Below are positions 12,640-25,971 of a stretch of 64,000 bases of DNA, piece after piece; position 1 is the stretch's first letter; every line of letters begins with the position of its first letter. The stretch is from assembly GCA_902729315.2 (NCBI GenBank), contig LR746278.1:4163501-4227500 (forward strand), in the 5' to 3' direction. The position numbers were made by a program, and so were the translations under genes. Source of the DNA: Spirodela intermedia. Taxonomy: Eukaryota; Streptophyta; Magnoliopsida; Alismatales; Araceae. The notes under the pieces are model-generated. The model was not told the origin of the DNA and searched no databases. It was given only the letters and a program-made list of their open reading frames with translations.

Positions 12640-13560
12640 TTTTACATGAATTTATATGATTTTTATAATCTTGCTTTTGAGATAAATGAAGAAAAAGAAA
12701 TAAAAATAAGACAAAATGAGGGGGGGACCTGCCAGCCAGCCGGGCCCGCAAGTAGGTCAGAAGCTCAGTCAGGGAGTAGCCGCGAGCAGGGGGCTCGAGC
12801 GGCTTGGACCGATAAGGGCATGTGTGTGCCACTCTCCTTCCACGTCACCGGTGGTCAGCCGGCTGTGGGGCAAAGAGTGGTCGTACACGCGAGAGAAGGG
12901 ACTTTGCTTAGAAAGCTAACATTACTATATATTCGCCTGAAAAATCGGCGCACAACCGATGTGGGACTAAACCCGCGTCACACCTTCCTTAGAAAGGGCG
13001 GACAACCGGTGCGGGTTCGAATCCTCCCAGAGTCAAAATTCATATATTTTTATCTGATTATCGCGACTTTCCTATAGATCGCCGGTGAAGGATTAAGCAA
13101 CGAGAATCGCTGGATCATCGGCGAAAATCTCATCAACGCGATTCGCGGAGCATTACTACTAAAATTGTTGAACGATTCGTGATAAAAGGATCGCGAATCC
13201 ATCGAGTAAATCATCTCCAATTGATCGACGAATAAGCCGTCGTCGAGAAAAGGACGATCTGCCGGGAGACGAGTCGCCACCTCCTGAGAGCGTACCATAT
13301 GCGATGAAGAGCCTCCTCTTGCTGCGCGGACCTGAGGATGAAGCTCCCTGACACGCGCCCCACCTCCATCCAGCTCCTCTCCGTCGGGTGACAGCCGCCG
13401 GAGAGCCGCAAAGTCGCCGTTTTTCCGCTCTGCCGGGTGACAGCCGCCGAAGACGACTCGACGACCCATTTCATTAATCTCTAGACTTCGCGAGAAGATC
13501 TAGAGATTGCCCACGTCGTCTTTGTCCAAGGAGAGCCTTCGAGGCCGTGGACACTGCACG
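12640..13560. other. GC-rich segment specific to the right half of the duplication
   Basis: The distance from arm to gene is about 1.1-1.2 kb longer on this side than on the left, and this GC-rich block accounts for most of the difference. It contains a tRNA B-box-like sequence (GGTTCGAATCC near 13014) but no full tRNA fold. Open frames on both strands (for example 12646-13077 plus and 13050-13469 minus) resemble no family I know. It may be an inserted or decayed mobile element. Confidence 0.4.
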
Positions 13561-16557
13561 ACGATCCTCCCAAATGCTCAGGATTCCGGTGCATCGCCGA
13601 CGCATCGCCGTCGCGACGTCAGAACTCTGTTTTCCTGCTTTCAACTTAATTTATGCTTCATTTAGTGATAATTTTTGTGATTTTAATTTACCAAAATATA
13701 CTTTGTTCTATTACGATTCTTCCGGCTTTTACAGATCTTAATTTGATTAATTAAATCATCTATAATCGCTTACGTAAGAATCGCCAGGCGGAACTCTGTT
13801 TCTACCCGATTCGCGTTCGCCGGGCGCTGACGTCATCCCGACGTCCGTACTGTTATTTCCCTTTTTTCGTGAATTTTAAATATATTTCCTTTTCATTTCC
13901 AAGTATAAAATTCATAGAAACTTGTATTCATTGAGAAAAGTTCTGAATAATTACTAGATATTATATTACATCCTTGTGATCGACCTGGAAAATTACTACT
14001 ATTTTTGGAAATTTTATTGAATTATAATTGATATATTTATTCAGAAATACTTCTAAATATCCAAAAATTTGTATTTTCTAGTTTTATAAATTTTAGATTT
14101 GCGTGATTTAATATACAACGACTAAGTCACGTCATGGAGCTAAGGCTAATTAAACTTATTTTCTATCACCACTCGAAAAAAGTGGCCACCAAATGACCTC
14201 AATACGATGATCTCAAATGTTCGCAAAATTATGTCATCTAGTGTTAGAAAAGTCATCTCATTTAATGGCACTAGTGTTGCCAGTACCACTTATCCACCTC
14301 TTAACCCGACTTACATGATATTTTAATGTCGTAATCGACTAACGGAGACTCCGGCGGCAAACACGCCGTGGAACGTTATGCAGAAAGTCAAATGAGGCGG
14401 TTCCCAGAATCTCCGGGGAAAAGTCTCTTGGACCTCGTGTGCCCGCCGAGTTCATTCCCTATTATTAATAAATGCCGACAATTAGAAACCAACAAGTTTC
14501 TATTCAATTTGGTCAACGGAGTTCAATCAACGACATGGTCGGTCTGAAGTCATCAGATTTGGTTAGTGAGCTCCCGGAGAATCTGTTTTCTCTTCCATGG
14601 GGGTACACACGGGGAGACCTGCGATCCTGTTTTTTGGGTTCCTGTCGGTGATCGGCGCCTCCTTCTCGCCCTCCTTCGCTGCAGACAACCTAGATCAAAC
14701 GAGCTCGCTGAGGGATGGGCTATCCCTCTTGTCCGCTGGTGGGAGCTTCTAGCTCGCGTTCTTCAACCTGGGCGTCCCCGCGAAGAGGTACCTCTGCATA
14801 CGTTTTAACAGAGGCAACGAGAAGCCCGTTGTCTGGGCGGCAAATCGAGAGTCGCCGCTCAACGGCAGCGACGGGATTCTGAGGTTTGGGGAAGATGGAA
14901 ACCTTGTGCTTCTCGACAAGGCCGGCAACATCGTCTGGTCAAGAATTCTGAATTCGAGCACCGGTGGCAACCGCGTGGCTCGGCTTCTGGAGACCGGGAA
15001 CCTCGTAATCAGTGACGCCGGCGGAGTTCTTTGGGAAAGCTTTGATGAACCGGACAATACGCTGCTCCCTGGCATGAAGCTTTCGCTCAACACGAAGACC
15101 GGAGCCAGAAAGCACCTTACTTCGTGGAAAGCCATGGATGACCCGTCCCCAGGGAAGTACACCTCCAGGCTAGTGGTCAAACATCTACCGACCACTGTTC
15201 TGCAGGAAGGGACGACGTTGATCTTTTCCCCAGGGTTTTGGAACGGGGTCGGATTCACGGGTTCGCCGTCTCATAATGCCAACAACTTCTTCAACTCTAG
15301 CGTCGTCTCCTCCGGCGACGAGGTGTCTTACTCCGACAGCCTGATAGCCGGAACCGGTTCATTACGGCTTGTAGTGACCCCCTCTGGCTCGATCAAGCGC
15401 TATGTGTGGAAGGATAAAGCCGATAGCTGGACCTTGTTGTGGACTGCGCCGGCAATCTCCGAGTCTTACGGCCTATGCGGGCCGTACGGTACGTGCGCGG
15501 AGAGCGACTACCCCAACTGCCGGTGCCTTAGTGATTTCTCCCCCAAGTCTCCGGAGGAGTGGCAGCAGGGAAACTGGACAGGAGGGTGCGTCCGCAACAC
15601 CGGCTTGAGCTGCAGCGGCGGCGACGGTTTCCGGGCTGTGGAGCCGGTGAAACTCCCGGCGCTGCTAAATGCCACGGTGACGGAGGACATGAGCCTGGAG
15701 GACTGCCAGGCCCGGTGTGCCAACAGTTGCACTTGCACCGCCTACGGCAGCGGCGACATCCGCCGAGGAGGAAAGGTTTGCGTATCCTGGGACGGTGACC
15801 TGGTAGATATCATGAACTTCACCTCAAGCGGGCAGGTGCTCTTCCTGCGCGTCGCCGATGCCAACGGAGGTACCATCTTTTCTTAATCTCCTCGTCCGAG
15901 TTAGATCAGATGTCTAATGTATTCCGCATGACTGACCGCTTCAAGATGCCACAAAAATCCCTTGAGTTGATGATTCTCAATTTCGGCATGAGAACCGCCA
16001 GATCTACCGAAATGATATTAAAATCATGAACATAGAGTATGCTATCAGGTGCCGATAAGTACGCCATCGACCAGAAAGCTAGCTGTAAATGCGCAACCAA
16101 TAGAAGAGGCCCAGTTAAAATCCTGTACTTTGTAGGTCTGTCACGAACAATTGCACAATATATTATACAACAATAGGGCTCCCAGAATCGATCCTGAGCC
16201 TGCTGACTTCAGTAGACAGATTGGGTTTCTTCTTCTAGAGTCCTGACTAGCTAGTAGCGTAACGGCTAAGAAAACTTGTAACAATTAGGGATATTTAACT
16301 CCACTTATAAGAATTCCCTTGGATGAATATGTGCAGCTCCGACGGCAAGCTATTTCAAAAGCAAAAAGAGCAAGAGAAATGCTATCATTTTTGCCACTGT
16401 CGGATCCGGCACTGGAGTGTTTTTTCTTCTGCTGTGTGGAATCTGGATGAAGAATGAGATAACGGGCAACACGTTGAATGGTAATATCATACGCTTTCTT
16501 AATCTTGTCACTCACTTAAATGTCCAGACAAAAGCTTCAAATCCGAGTCGCCATTGA

Positions 16558-16578
16558 CTCTCTCTCTCTCTCTCTCTC

Positions 16579-16613
<35 letters not shown>
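16558..16613. repeat. (CT)n(TA)n microsatellite in pseudogene intron 2
   Basis: A CT run is followed by a long TA run directly before the exon starting at 16626. It is at the same position as the compound repeat in the intact copy. Confidence 0.9.
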
Positions 16614-16615
<2 letters not shown>

Positions 16616-17689
16616 TGGTTCCTAGGTAAAACGGAGAACCCTCGTGAAATTGCTGATGGAGATGACTCGGATCTACCCTTCTTCGACTTTCGGACTGTAG
16701 CATCAGGCACCAAAAAAATTTCTGATGACAATAAGATCGGAGAGGGAGGATTTGGCACAGTTTACAAGGTAAAACGTTCGCGTGATTGGCTCATACAGCA
16801 CATTTTTTTTCTTTACGATTCCTATTTCAATTGCATTTTGATAAAAAATACGTGTGTTCAATGAGAGAAACTCTAACTTGGAGAGTATGCAATGGCAGGG
16901 TACTTTGAAAGATGGCCGAGATATAGCAGTTAAGCGGCTCTCATGGGCCTCCGCCCAGGGGGTTAGAGAGTTCATGAACGAGGTAAAGCTAATGGTGAAT
17001 CTTCAGCACAAGAACCTTGTTCGGATGTTGGGTTGCTGTGTTCGAGATAATGAGAAAATGTTGATTTACGAGTACATGCCAAATAAAAGCCTGAAAACTT
17101 TTATTCGGTAAGTCAACTGATTACAATGGGAATTACTGTTCGTAGACTCGAGATACTCAGCTTCTTCACTGTTCTTCGTCAATCTATCTCTCTCTCTCCC
17201 GCGGTGGACGGTACATTAGATGAAATAAAGCGTGGAGAATTGGGATGGAGGATGTGTTTGGACAACATCGTGGGAATTGCTCGAGAACTTTCAGGGTTAT
17301 CCATAGGGACCTCAAAGCCGGCAACGTTCTATTAGATGATGCAATGAACCCAAAGATCTCCGACTTTGGCACGGCGAGAATTTTCGGAGCAGACCGACCG
17401 AGAATACGAGAAGAATTGTTGGTACATAGTAAGTCTTCTGTTTCTTTATTAATTAGGTATCATTTATGACTAGGATGAGCGATATATCCACTGAAAATGG
17501 TCATCTTGATTGGGCAATGTGGAACAGTGGATATATGTCTCTAGAATACGCAATAAACGGCATTATCTCAGCGAAGTCAGATGTATTCAGCTTCGGGGTT
17601 CTCATCTTAGAGATCCTGAGTGGCACTAAAAGCCGAGGAATCAACGGCCAGACAGAACCCCAAGTAAACCTTGTCTCTCAGGTAAGTAC

Positions 17690-17690
<1 letters not shown>

Positions 17691-17727
<37 letters not shown>
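17691..17727. repeat. (GA)n microsatellite in pseudogene intron 6
   Basis: A GA run lies a few bases after the 5' splice site at 17682. The intact copy has a shorter GA-rich stretch at the matching place (about 2015-2035, CT on the plus strand). Confidence 0.85.
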
Positions 17728-19024
17728 CACTATTTCTACTTTTTATAAGATGCTAACCGATGTGCTAAAGGGATCTATTTTATCGTCTATTGCAGGTGTG
17801 GAAACTATGGCAGGAGGGCCGCTACTTGGAGCTACTTGATCCGATGGTGACGACTTCATGTCCAGGGACAGAACTGCTGAGATGCATCCAAATTGGTCTA
17901 CTGTGCGTGCAAGAGAGACCGAGCGATCGGCCAACCATGAACGCAGTGGTGACGATGCTGAGCGGCGAGAGTTTTCCGTTGCCAGAACCAAAGAGACCCG
18001 GCTTCTTACTTCTTCAATGTCCCGCACAAAGTTCGTTCAGCACAAATGAACCTTTCACCTTCAATGAAATAACCATGACTGTCATTGACGGTCGTTGACA
18101 AGCTAGCCGCTAACGAGTTGCCCGTTTCTAGGTGAGTACTGGATGGGCTGTTTTCTCATCTTGATACTGCTCAGAATACGAATCTATCCCCACATCGGGA
18201 AAATCGTTCGTTCAGTGGGGTACCCAACTTCAATTTTGTCCACAGCTGTCAATTTTTCTGAACATAGATTTGTTAATGTCCTTTATGTCAACAATCTCGT
18301 ACAGAATCCACCGATTTTTTTTACTTTAAAATCAGATTTTTACTTGAAATTTAATTATTAATGTTCACATTTCTATGATATATGTCATATTACAATGAAG
18401 TGTTGTTCTCTTTTAATTGGTAAATAAAATATGTTATCATGTTGGAAAATACGTTTTGGGGTACTGATAAGTCACGTCAAGTACCCTTTTACCAATTCTA
18501 CCAAAGAAAAAAAGCACCAAATACTCTATGTGGATTTTTTTATCATCTTCACAATTAAATATCATATATGTGTTTACTACAAGTTTTAGCATAATTTTGG
18601 AGAACTAATCCATCCCAATTATTATTAACAAGCCTATGATGATGACTTATAACTTCACATTTTATATTCTAAAGAAATTTTAAATTTAAGAGTAATTTTC
18701 TGAGGTTAGCCATGACATGGAACCAACCTAGAGGTGAGCCATATGTAAAATATAGGATAATTAGAACAATGAAAAATATATATATATATATTGCCCCTCT
18801 GTCTTCTTGGTCCAAATGTGGCATAAAATCCAAATTTCAGGGGTAAGAACGTAAAAAAATAGGTTTAACATTTCAAAAGAAACATTAATGACTACCCATA
18901 GCTTGTAAAAGGCATCCACTCTTAATTTCAACGGTTAGCACATGCAATTTATTTCGTAATTATCTTTTTTGAAGTAAAACATTAAAATGTTACGATGTGT
19001 CATTTACTAGCCATTCAAGCCACA

Positions 19025-19109
19025 TTTGACATTTGGATCCAACATATTCTTGGTTTTCATTAGTCTTTTGACATTTGGATCCAACATATTGTTGGCTTAA
19101 TTAGTCTTG
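19025..19109. repeat. Two-copy tandem repeat, unit about 43 bp
   Basis: The phrase TTGACATTTGGATCCAACAT occurs twice, about 43 bases apart. Each copy is followed by a related TTGG...TTAGTCTT stretch. Confidence 0.8.
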
Positions 19110-20779
19110 ATTGTCCTTAAAAGTATTTATCCTGAAAAATATATGTAAGAAAAATAAAGCGATCAAGTTATGAACAGAATTCCAAAATATTTTTTTAACT
19201 ACGTAAATATTTGAGCATATGGTTGAATTATAGTATAACATATATTATTGCTGTCATGTATTCATATATTAGTTCATTATTTGTGCCTGACATCCATGAT
19301 TCAAGTTCCAAATTAAAAATTAAAAATCACTCGACATCCTTACATTCCAGGCTGTTATACTTGCAGAAGATTATTGAAATGCAATTCACTCAACGTCCTG
19401 ATTTGGTCATCAAAAACACTCGAATTGTGAAACCCAAACTAGATTAATCAAATAAATGTTAAAACATATACTACATGCGCAAGATTTGAAAAGATACTTA
19501 AAATTGATTCCACAGATGAATGTATAGACTACATCAAAACTATATTGATGATAATTTAAATAAGGATTGAATAAATATTTTGAATCATTATATGTCACCA
19601 AAGTATTGGTGTTGAATGCTAATGAGAAACTTTTGTGAGTATACCTCACATCCATTTTATTTGAGGTGATTTCTATTAAAATTGAAGTTTAAATTCGGGG
19701 CATTTCCCTCACATGCTGAAGCAAGAAAGCCCTGTCTTTTATGATATGAAATTTCTAAAGTGATTACTTGAATTCTAAGCAGGTAATATATTGATGATAA
19801 GAAATGCACTTAAGTTCAATAGTTGAATCAAATTATGAGTGCTGCTCGTTAAATATAAATTTAAATTAAACATTCTTTAAGATATGGATATTATTTTAAT
19901 TTAATATAAATTTATAAATAATTTAAAATGTCAAATATACACAAAGGAATTCTAGGAATTCGTTTGAGTCCAATCAAAATGAATTTGTTAATTTTGGAGG
20001 ATTTTACCACTCAAAATCATCACTTTCAATATGCATATATTTGCAAAAAAATATCATTGTTAGAGAGTAGTATTAATGCATAAGAATCAATGAGAACTCT
20101 TGGAGTAAAATGTGTACGAAAGCTTCATTTGTCTATTAATTCTCCAATACTTATTTTGATATCGACATAAATGATTGCATTTAAACTACTCAAATTGTCT
20201 CTAATCATTATACAAATATTTCCAAATATTATTTGAAAATATATTTTGCATTATTATAAGTAACCAAAGTTATGCTTATGCATATTGAGATCATGGTTTC
20301 ATAAGTCTAAGACATTTTGTGATTTATTTCAAATGATTAAGACACGTTTTGATTAAGAAACTATTACTTTATTTTGAGAATTATTATCAATTCTATTTCA
20401 AAGATAATGTGTTATTATTATACTTGATTGAATAGATAAACTTTGGATATATACCTTAGTGACTAATGATAATAAAATTAGTTACTTTTAGAGGATGTAT
20501 AAACCCTTAAAGATCGACTCATATTGATTTTCACCCATTCAAATTTCTAATTAATTGTGTTTTAAACATTGAGAAACATCAAAAAATAGGAGAAGTTTTC
20601 GAATCTCCATTCTATATGAAAAGTATCCCTCTAACAGCTAATGAATTCAAAATGATCACCTCTGACCCTTCTACCTCTTGAGAGTCATGTTGACATTTTC
20701 TACTAAAAAATTGATGCAATCGGGTTGTCTTCCTACTCATGTCAAATAAGAAGAAGACAACTCATTGACAAATGCATTT

Positions 20780-20846
20780 TAAATTATACATGACCTTTCT
20801 CAACCAAATTGAAGCCACAATGCCTTAAATTATACATGACCTTTCC
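20780..20846. repeat. Short direct repeat, spacing about 46 bp
   Basis: The phrase AAATTATACATGACCTTTC occurs at about 20781 and 20827. This is a small local duplication in non-coding DNA. Confidence 0.75.
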
Positions 20847-21554
20847 AATATAAAGAAGATATGAAATCTAGTTCTAGTTCTTCTTCCGTTTAATTGAATG
20901 TTGAACAAACTTTAATTCAATGTCAACTTTTGAAAATAGCACACAGTGGAATATTTCATTGTTTTATATGAGTAAAATTGTAATTAAATTATAATCTAAT
21001 CACACAAGAGAGCTGATCCTTGTAGTCACTTGTGAGCCTCCTTGAGCTATTAGTCTAGAAGATAATTCGAGGAAATTATTGATAAGCCAAGCCTAGTAAT
21101 CAATAATTGTATTTGCTGAACATTTGACTTAGTAGGATGTGAGGAAACAAGGTGTTCTTGGAAAGTGGGCATATGCAAGGAGCCTAACAACAATAAAAAT
21201 CTAGGAGTGCCTTAAACTTAGATCAAAGAAATTCTTAGGATTTAAAGTCAGAAGTAGGAGAATAAACCTTTTGGAAATGTTTGACCCAAGTAAAAATTAG
21301 AATCCTATCAATTCAACCCACTTCTTGATAAGAGTGCAGCCTCAAATCCAACCATCCAAGTTGTACTAATAAATAGGTTTCAAGACTAATCCATGCTTAT
21401 CAATATGAGAAAATCTATCACTTTCAATAATATATATTAAAGGATTAATAGTATGCTATTAAATTTAAAAGTGCAATATGATTAAATCCGTAAATGATGT
21501 GACCTTTGGAGATAATAAATAAGAGAAAAACTTTAGGTAGGGAAATATTGATCT

Positions 21555-23720
21555 TAATAAGTATGTTTTAATTGAAAATGTGGTGCTAGGAAAAGGCCTA
21601 GCACAATGTGGTATTAGTCAATTGTGTGATCATGGAATGAAAGCAGAATTCAAAAGCAATGGTTACTGTATTTTGAATGATCAAAATGCAAGGTATATAT
21701 TCACCCGAGTAAAAAAGAAACAATTAATGTTCTTCACTTCTCTAAATAAAAAGTTTAAATGTATGTTTAATGTTCTTGTGATTCTTAAAAATGCCTTCAA
21801 ATTTGGCATAGACATTTAGGACATGTGAATATCCAAAAAATTTAAAGATTACATAAATTAGTATTACTCAAAGGAATACTAGAATTGAAAATCATAGTGG
21901 AATTTGAGTGGGTCACATGAATTAGAAGAAAATAAGTTACCAAAAAACACATTAAAGGATACGGCTGCTCTACCATTAGAATTATAACACATGGATTTAT
22001 TTGGATCATCCTAGGAAGCTAACCACACTAGAAAAATATATGGATTTCTACTTGCGGATTAAATTATCAAGATATTGGAGAAATGTATCAAAAAAATTAA
22101 AATTAAGAAATATTTGAGAATTAAAATAATTACAAATCAATGGATATTTCAAATTTTGAAACGTATAGAATTCTTTGATAAGCGAGGATTTCTTTTGCAT
22201 CTCAAAGTGCCAAAAAAATGTTTTTGTCGAAAGAAAGAATGGGACTTAAAATGTTGTACAACATCTTAACAAAATGTTGTTGTAAAAAAAAAAAAGTGAA
22301 GCTATATATATAGCTTGTTACATTATGAATAGAGTCATAGTTTTCTTCCCTCCTATGAATTACTCAACGGAAATAAACTATGTTACTTAATTACAATTTT
22401 TTGGATCTAAGTGTTTCATTCTTATAAATTTTTATGAGGAAATATGAATTTCTATGAACAAGTGATAAAACAATTTCCTGAATAAATTTTTAAAATTACA
22501 AAACAAGTAGCTTACACAAAAATAGATAGTTTTGGAAAAGACAATAAATGTTAAGGTGGTTTAAGAAATTGAAAATTACAAGATTTGGATGATGAAGAAT
22601 CATTGGAAACTAAATGACAAAAAATTTCAATCAATGGTAATGTGAATCTCCATTAATTAGAAGATAATGAGGAGATAAAACGCTTTTAAAATAATGAAAA
22701 TACTCTTAAGAAAGCTCATTTTTTTACAATTCACCAAAAGGAGCTCAAGCCATATCAAAATTGCAAAGAAAATATGAGTCTTATTATCAAAAATCTATTC
22801 AACAAATGTTGAAGTCAAAGAAGAAAATTAGATTTCAGCTATGATTGAGGAATTAAATAATTTTGATAAGAATAAAGTTTGGATATTAGTTCTTAAAAGT
22901 TTAAAATGTCTCAAATAAAAATAAGGTAAGATTTGTTGCATATGCTTATGCATGAATTCAAGGAAAAATTGTGATGAAATCTTTGCATCATTAGACATTA
23001 TATCATATAAGTTGGATGTAAAGTGTGATTTCCAAAATGGTGAAGGTACAAAGATATCTTTGTGAATGAATTTTCTAGTTGTATAAATTTTGGATTCTCG
23101 TATTACATTTGAAACTATCTAAAATTATGTATGAACTCAAAAAAACCCCTAAAGTTTGGTATGAGAGCCTAACCTCTTTTATATTAAGAATTGTATTTAA
23201 TAGAGGACGTAATAATAATATTCTATTCACCTAAAAAGGAGAACATATAATATTTGTTCAAGCCTATGTAGATGACATTGTATTTGGATCCACTAATGAA
23301 AAGATTCATTTACTCCAGTGTTATTGAATACTATAAAAGAAAAATTGAAATTTAATATTGTTGGATAACTTAGTTATTTTCTAAGAGTACATAGCAAAAA
23401 ATTCCAAGATGTGATTTCACCTCTTAATTAAAATATACTAGGAGACTTTTAAAAAATATGAATTTATGAGAGGAAAGAAAAGAAAAGAAAATACTCATGG
23501 ATATTAAGATGAAATTGATCTGCAACTAAATTCAAAAATAGTAGATCAAAAAATCTATCAGATCTCTACTACATTTAGTTGCAAGCAGACTTGACATTAT
23601 GTTTGCATCTATTTATGTGCCATATTTTAAAGTGATTCCAAAGAATCACATTTGAATATAGTTAATCACTTTCTAAATATATAACTCATACTACTCGAGA
23701 ATGAAAGTAGTTTCTTAAGT
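21555..23720 (+). mobile_element. Decayed Ty1/Copia LTR-retrotransposon fragment
   Basis: Pieces of a Copia polyprotein appear in the expected order but in shifted frames with stops. They include a gag-pre-integrase piece with ISQLCDHG (about 21613-21636) and WHRHLGHVN (about 21807), and an integrase start resembling PLEL-HMDLFGSS (about 21980). Further on are a reverse-transcriptase piece with the YVDD-type motif in AYVDDIVFGS (about 23263) and an RNase H-side piece near 23590-23620. The length is less than half of a normal element and no intact frame remains, so it cannot move on its own. Terminal repeats were not identified with certainty; the repeat at 23868-24005 is a candidate. Confidence 0.8.
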
Positions 23721-23867
23721 AATAAGAACTCAAATTTTATGTGCAATGATTCTGATCTTGTTAAAAATTAAATTCACATAAATTCACATAAAATTAAAAA
23801 TTAAATTTACAGTAGTAGTTCATGCTTAATGTTAGAGGGATGATTGATTTCTTAGGCTTATACCAAA

Positions 23868-24005
23868 CAAGTAAACCTTCCCTCTCCTTGATAGATCTAT
23901 AAAGTCTCCCAAATCTTAACCCACACTCCAACTATTTGTCAATTTAAGCCAGCAGAAAGGATCTGAGTTGTTGAATGTAAACCTAAATACTACCTTTGAC
24001 ATTGT
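23868..24005. repeat. Dispersed repeat, copy B
   Basis: Direct-orientation partner of 10808-10945, located about 150 bases past the last recognisable Copia segment. It could be part of that element's terminal repeat or flanking DNA. Confidence 0.6.
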
Positions 24006-25939
24006 GCCGCTCAATGCCCCCGTACTATGCTTGGCAAATCCCAATTCAATCTCACTCACCCTATTAAAATTTGTTCTGAGTCAATTTCCCCATCCTTTAG
24101 TCACTCCCATGTTTCATTTATCTACATTTCAAAGGTATACGAGCAAAATAGATAGCCCATGGAACATGCAAGGCATCTCTCTGTCCTTTCCTTTTGATTG
24201 GCATCCATCTAATGCAGTAATCTTTTTCATAGGAGAACTGAAACATTGTAAGTGACTGGCCATTGTAAGTACCTTCACAACTAAGCAATAAAGAATAGAC
24301 GAATGGTCTAAGGAGATCGAATTATTAAGTCTTTATCTTTACTTGGTGAGGATGGAAATCTTTTTTCCATGATTTTAACGATTTTAGGACTTAGGATTCT
24401 AAATTCAAAAGTTAAAATATTCTAGAAAATTGGCTCCTTAAAATGCATAATTAAGAGAGAAATTGTTTAATACGCATGCAAATCTGGTTTTTTTAATCAA
24501 GTTCATTTTTAATAAATAAGTTGGTAGTAAACACCATTGCTTTGGTGAAGCATTAGATTCGACAAGGATGATGATCGACAAAACTTCACCAAGATAATCC
24601 CCTATGTTACTTGAAATCAACACAAAAGATCATATTCACCATTTTGTCGATCTAAATCCTACCATCAATAATATTGTGCTAAATAAAATATCTCAATCAT
24701 CATTGAGCACTGTCAAGTCGACCCAGTCAACTGAAATTGGCCCTAATGACCCTTCCATGAGATAATGTCATTCTTGAGGTGATTGACGATCCACATTGGA
24801 AATCAGATAGCTGGTAGTGGACCATGGCTGATCAAGGGACTCTACCAAGGTAAGAACAGTGGGTTACAAGATTCAGGCACTATACCATACCCATATGATC
24901 TAATCATTTCATTTATAGTTCAACCTTGTCGAGGATAACTGAAAATTAATATGATAATCGCAGCAAAGGAACAACTGAAGAGGTGGCTGTTATATCTAAA
25001 AATTAACGCTAAGGCCCTGAACCGCCCTTCACTTAAGAAGTCACACAAGAAACTTTGGGCTAGCCCTCTATGAAGCCACAACAGCGAGCATATAGATTCC
25101 ACAGAATGGCATGGCATGGCATGGCATGGAATCAAAGACATTATAACAAATAACATGGCGGTAAATAAATGCCAGCCCTGAAAAGTTGTCACAATTTGAT
25201 GGCATTTTCTCAATGATAAAGGCGAAGAGGGTGATATAAATCAAGAATCAGATGTGATTATGGAGGGCAGATGGAAAAATAGAACCAACGAGTAAATCCT
25301 GTGCTCACTGGTTGCTTGAGGCCTTTGATGAAATAACCCATGTAGCATAGGGTGAGGGGGGGATCACCGTTCTTTGCATCATCTGCAAAGGAAAAACATG
25401 AAAATTAATTAATTAATTAATTAATTAATAATCTTCTAGGAACCCATTTCATGGAGCATTTATGCTGCAGATCATTCAGGTCATGCCATTGACCCTGGTC
25501 CTGACACCCCGCCGCTCCAAGATCACCCATTCGGGTCAAGCTTGGGGCCTATTTGTGGGCTTCACACGACCAGGCTCAGGCCTGCCAAAATATAGGACCA
25601 GACTGGCCCGGGATCAGAAGCTCCATCCCACAGTTTTTTTCACACCATAATATTTTGGGTAATTAAATCCAAAGTTCATTGAAGCGCATCTCTCTCATGT
25701 CAGCTTAATTTCTACAACGAGGTTGACTGTAATTAATTTCACAAGCCTAAATGAACTGAAGATGCAAATAAAGACACTGAAGATGTCAGGATAGATGCCA
25801 ATATTGATAAATAAAAATCAAAATTCTCTCTTTGTCCTTGGCAAGCCTACTCAAGCCCAAGCATCTGTTTCAAGTCTACAGTCGCCTATATCTTTATATC
25901 TCAAGATAGAAATATAGATAGATATATAGATAGATATAT

Positions 25940-25971
<32 letters not shown>

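Larger units (their letters stand above)
14597..18098 (+). pseudogene. S-domain receptor-kinase pseudogene (second copy)
   Basis: All seven exons of the intact copy are recognisable with conserved splice sites: 14597-15869, 16337-16480, 16626-16768, 16899-17107, 17220-17428, 17528-17681 and 17796-18098. Signal peptide, lectin, S-locus/PAN, transmembrane and kinase segments are all visible. It is broken in at least four places. A TAG codon at 14750-14752 replaces the Gln of GSFQLGFF. The fourth exon is 209 bp instead of 211. The fifth exon has a net 25-bp deletion near 17290 that removes the segment before HRD, and a further net 4-bp loss near 17390. A partial lectin-domain peptide could start after the stop (Met at 14906), but the kinase cannot be made. 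It faces the intact copy head to head. Confidence 0.9.
18099..21554. other. AT-rich intergenic DNA
   Basis: The first few hundred bases follow the pseudogene stop codon and may be its old 3' region. The rest is strongly AT-rich with only short open frames, none resembling a known protein. Two short tandem duplications are listed separately. Confidence 0.5.

Noticed and set aside
12990-13045. Possible tRNA gene with a GGTTCGAATCC B-box
   Set aside because: No matching acceptor stem, A-box or anticodon arm was found upstream at the right distance.
22278-22314. Palindrome AAGCTATATATATAGCTT near the Copia fragment
   Set aside because: It is AT-only apart from its ends and short, so it is likely to arise by chance in this composition.
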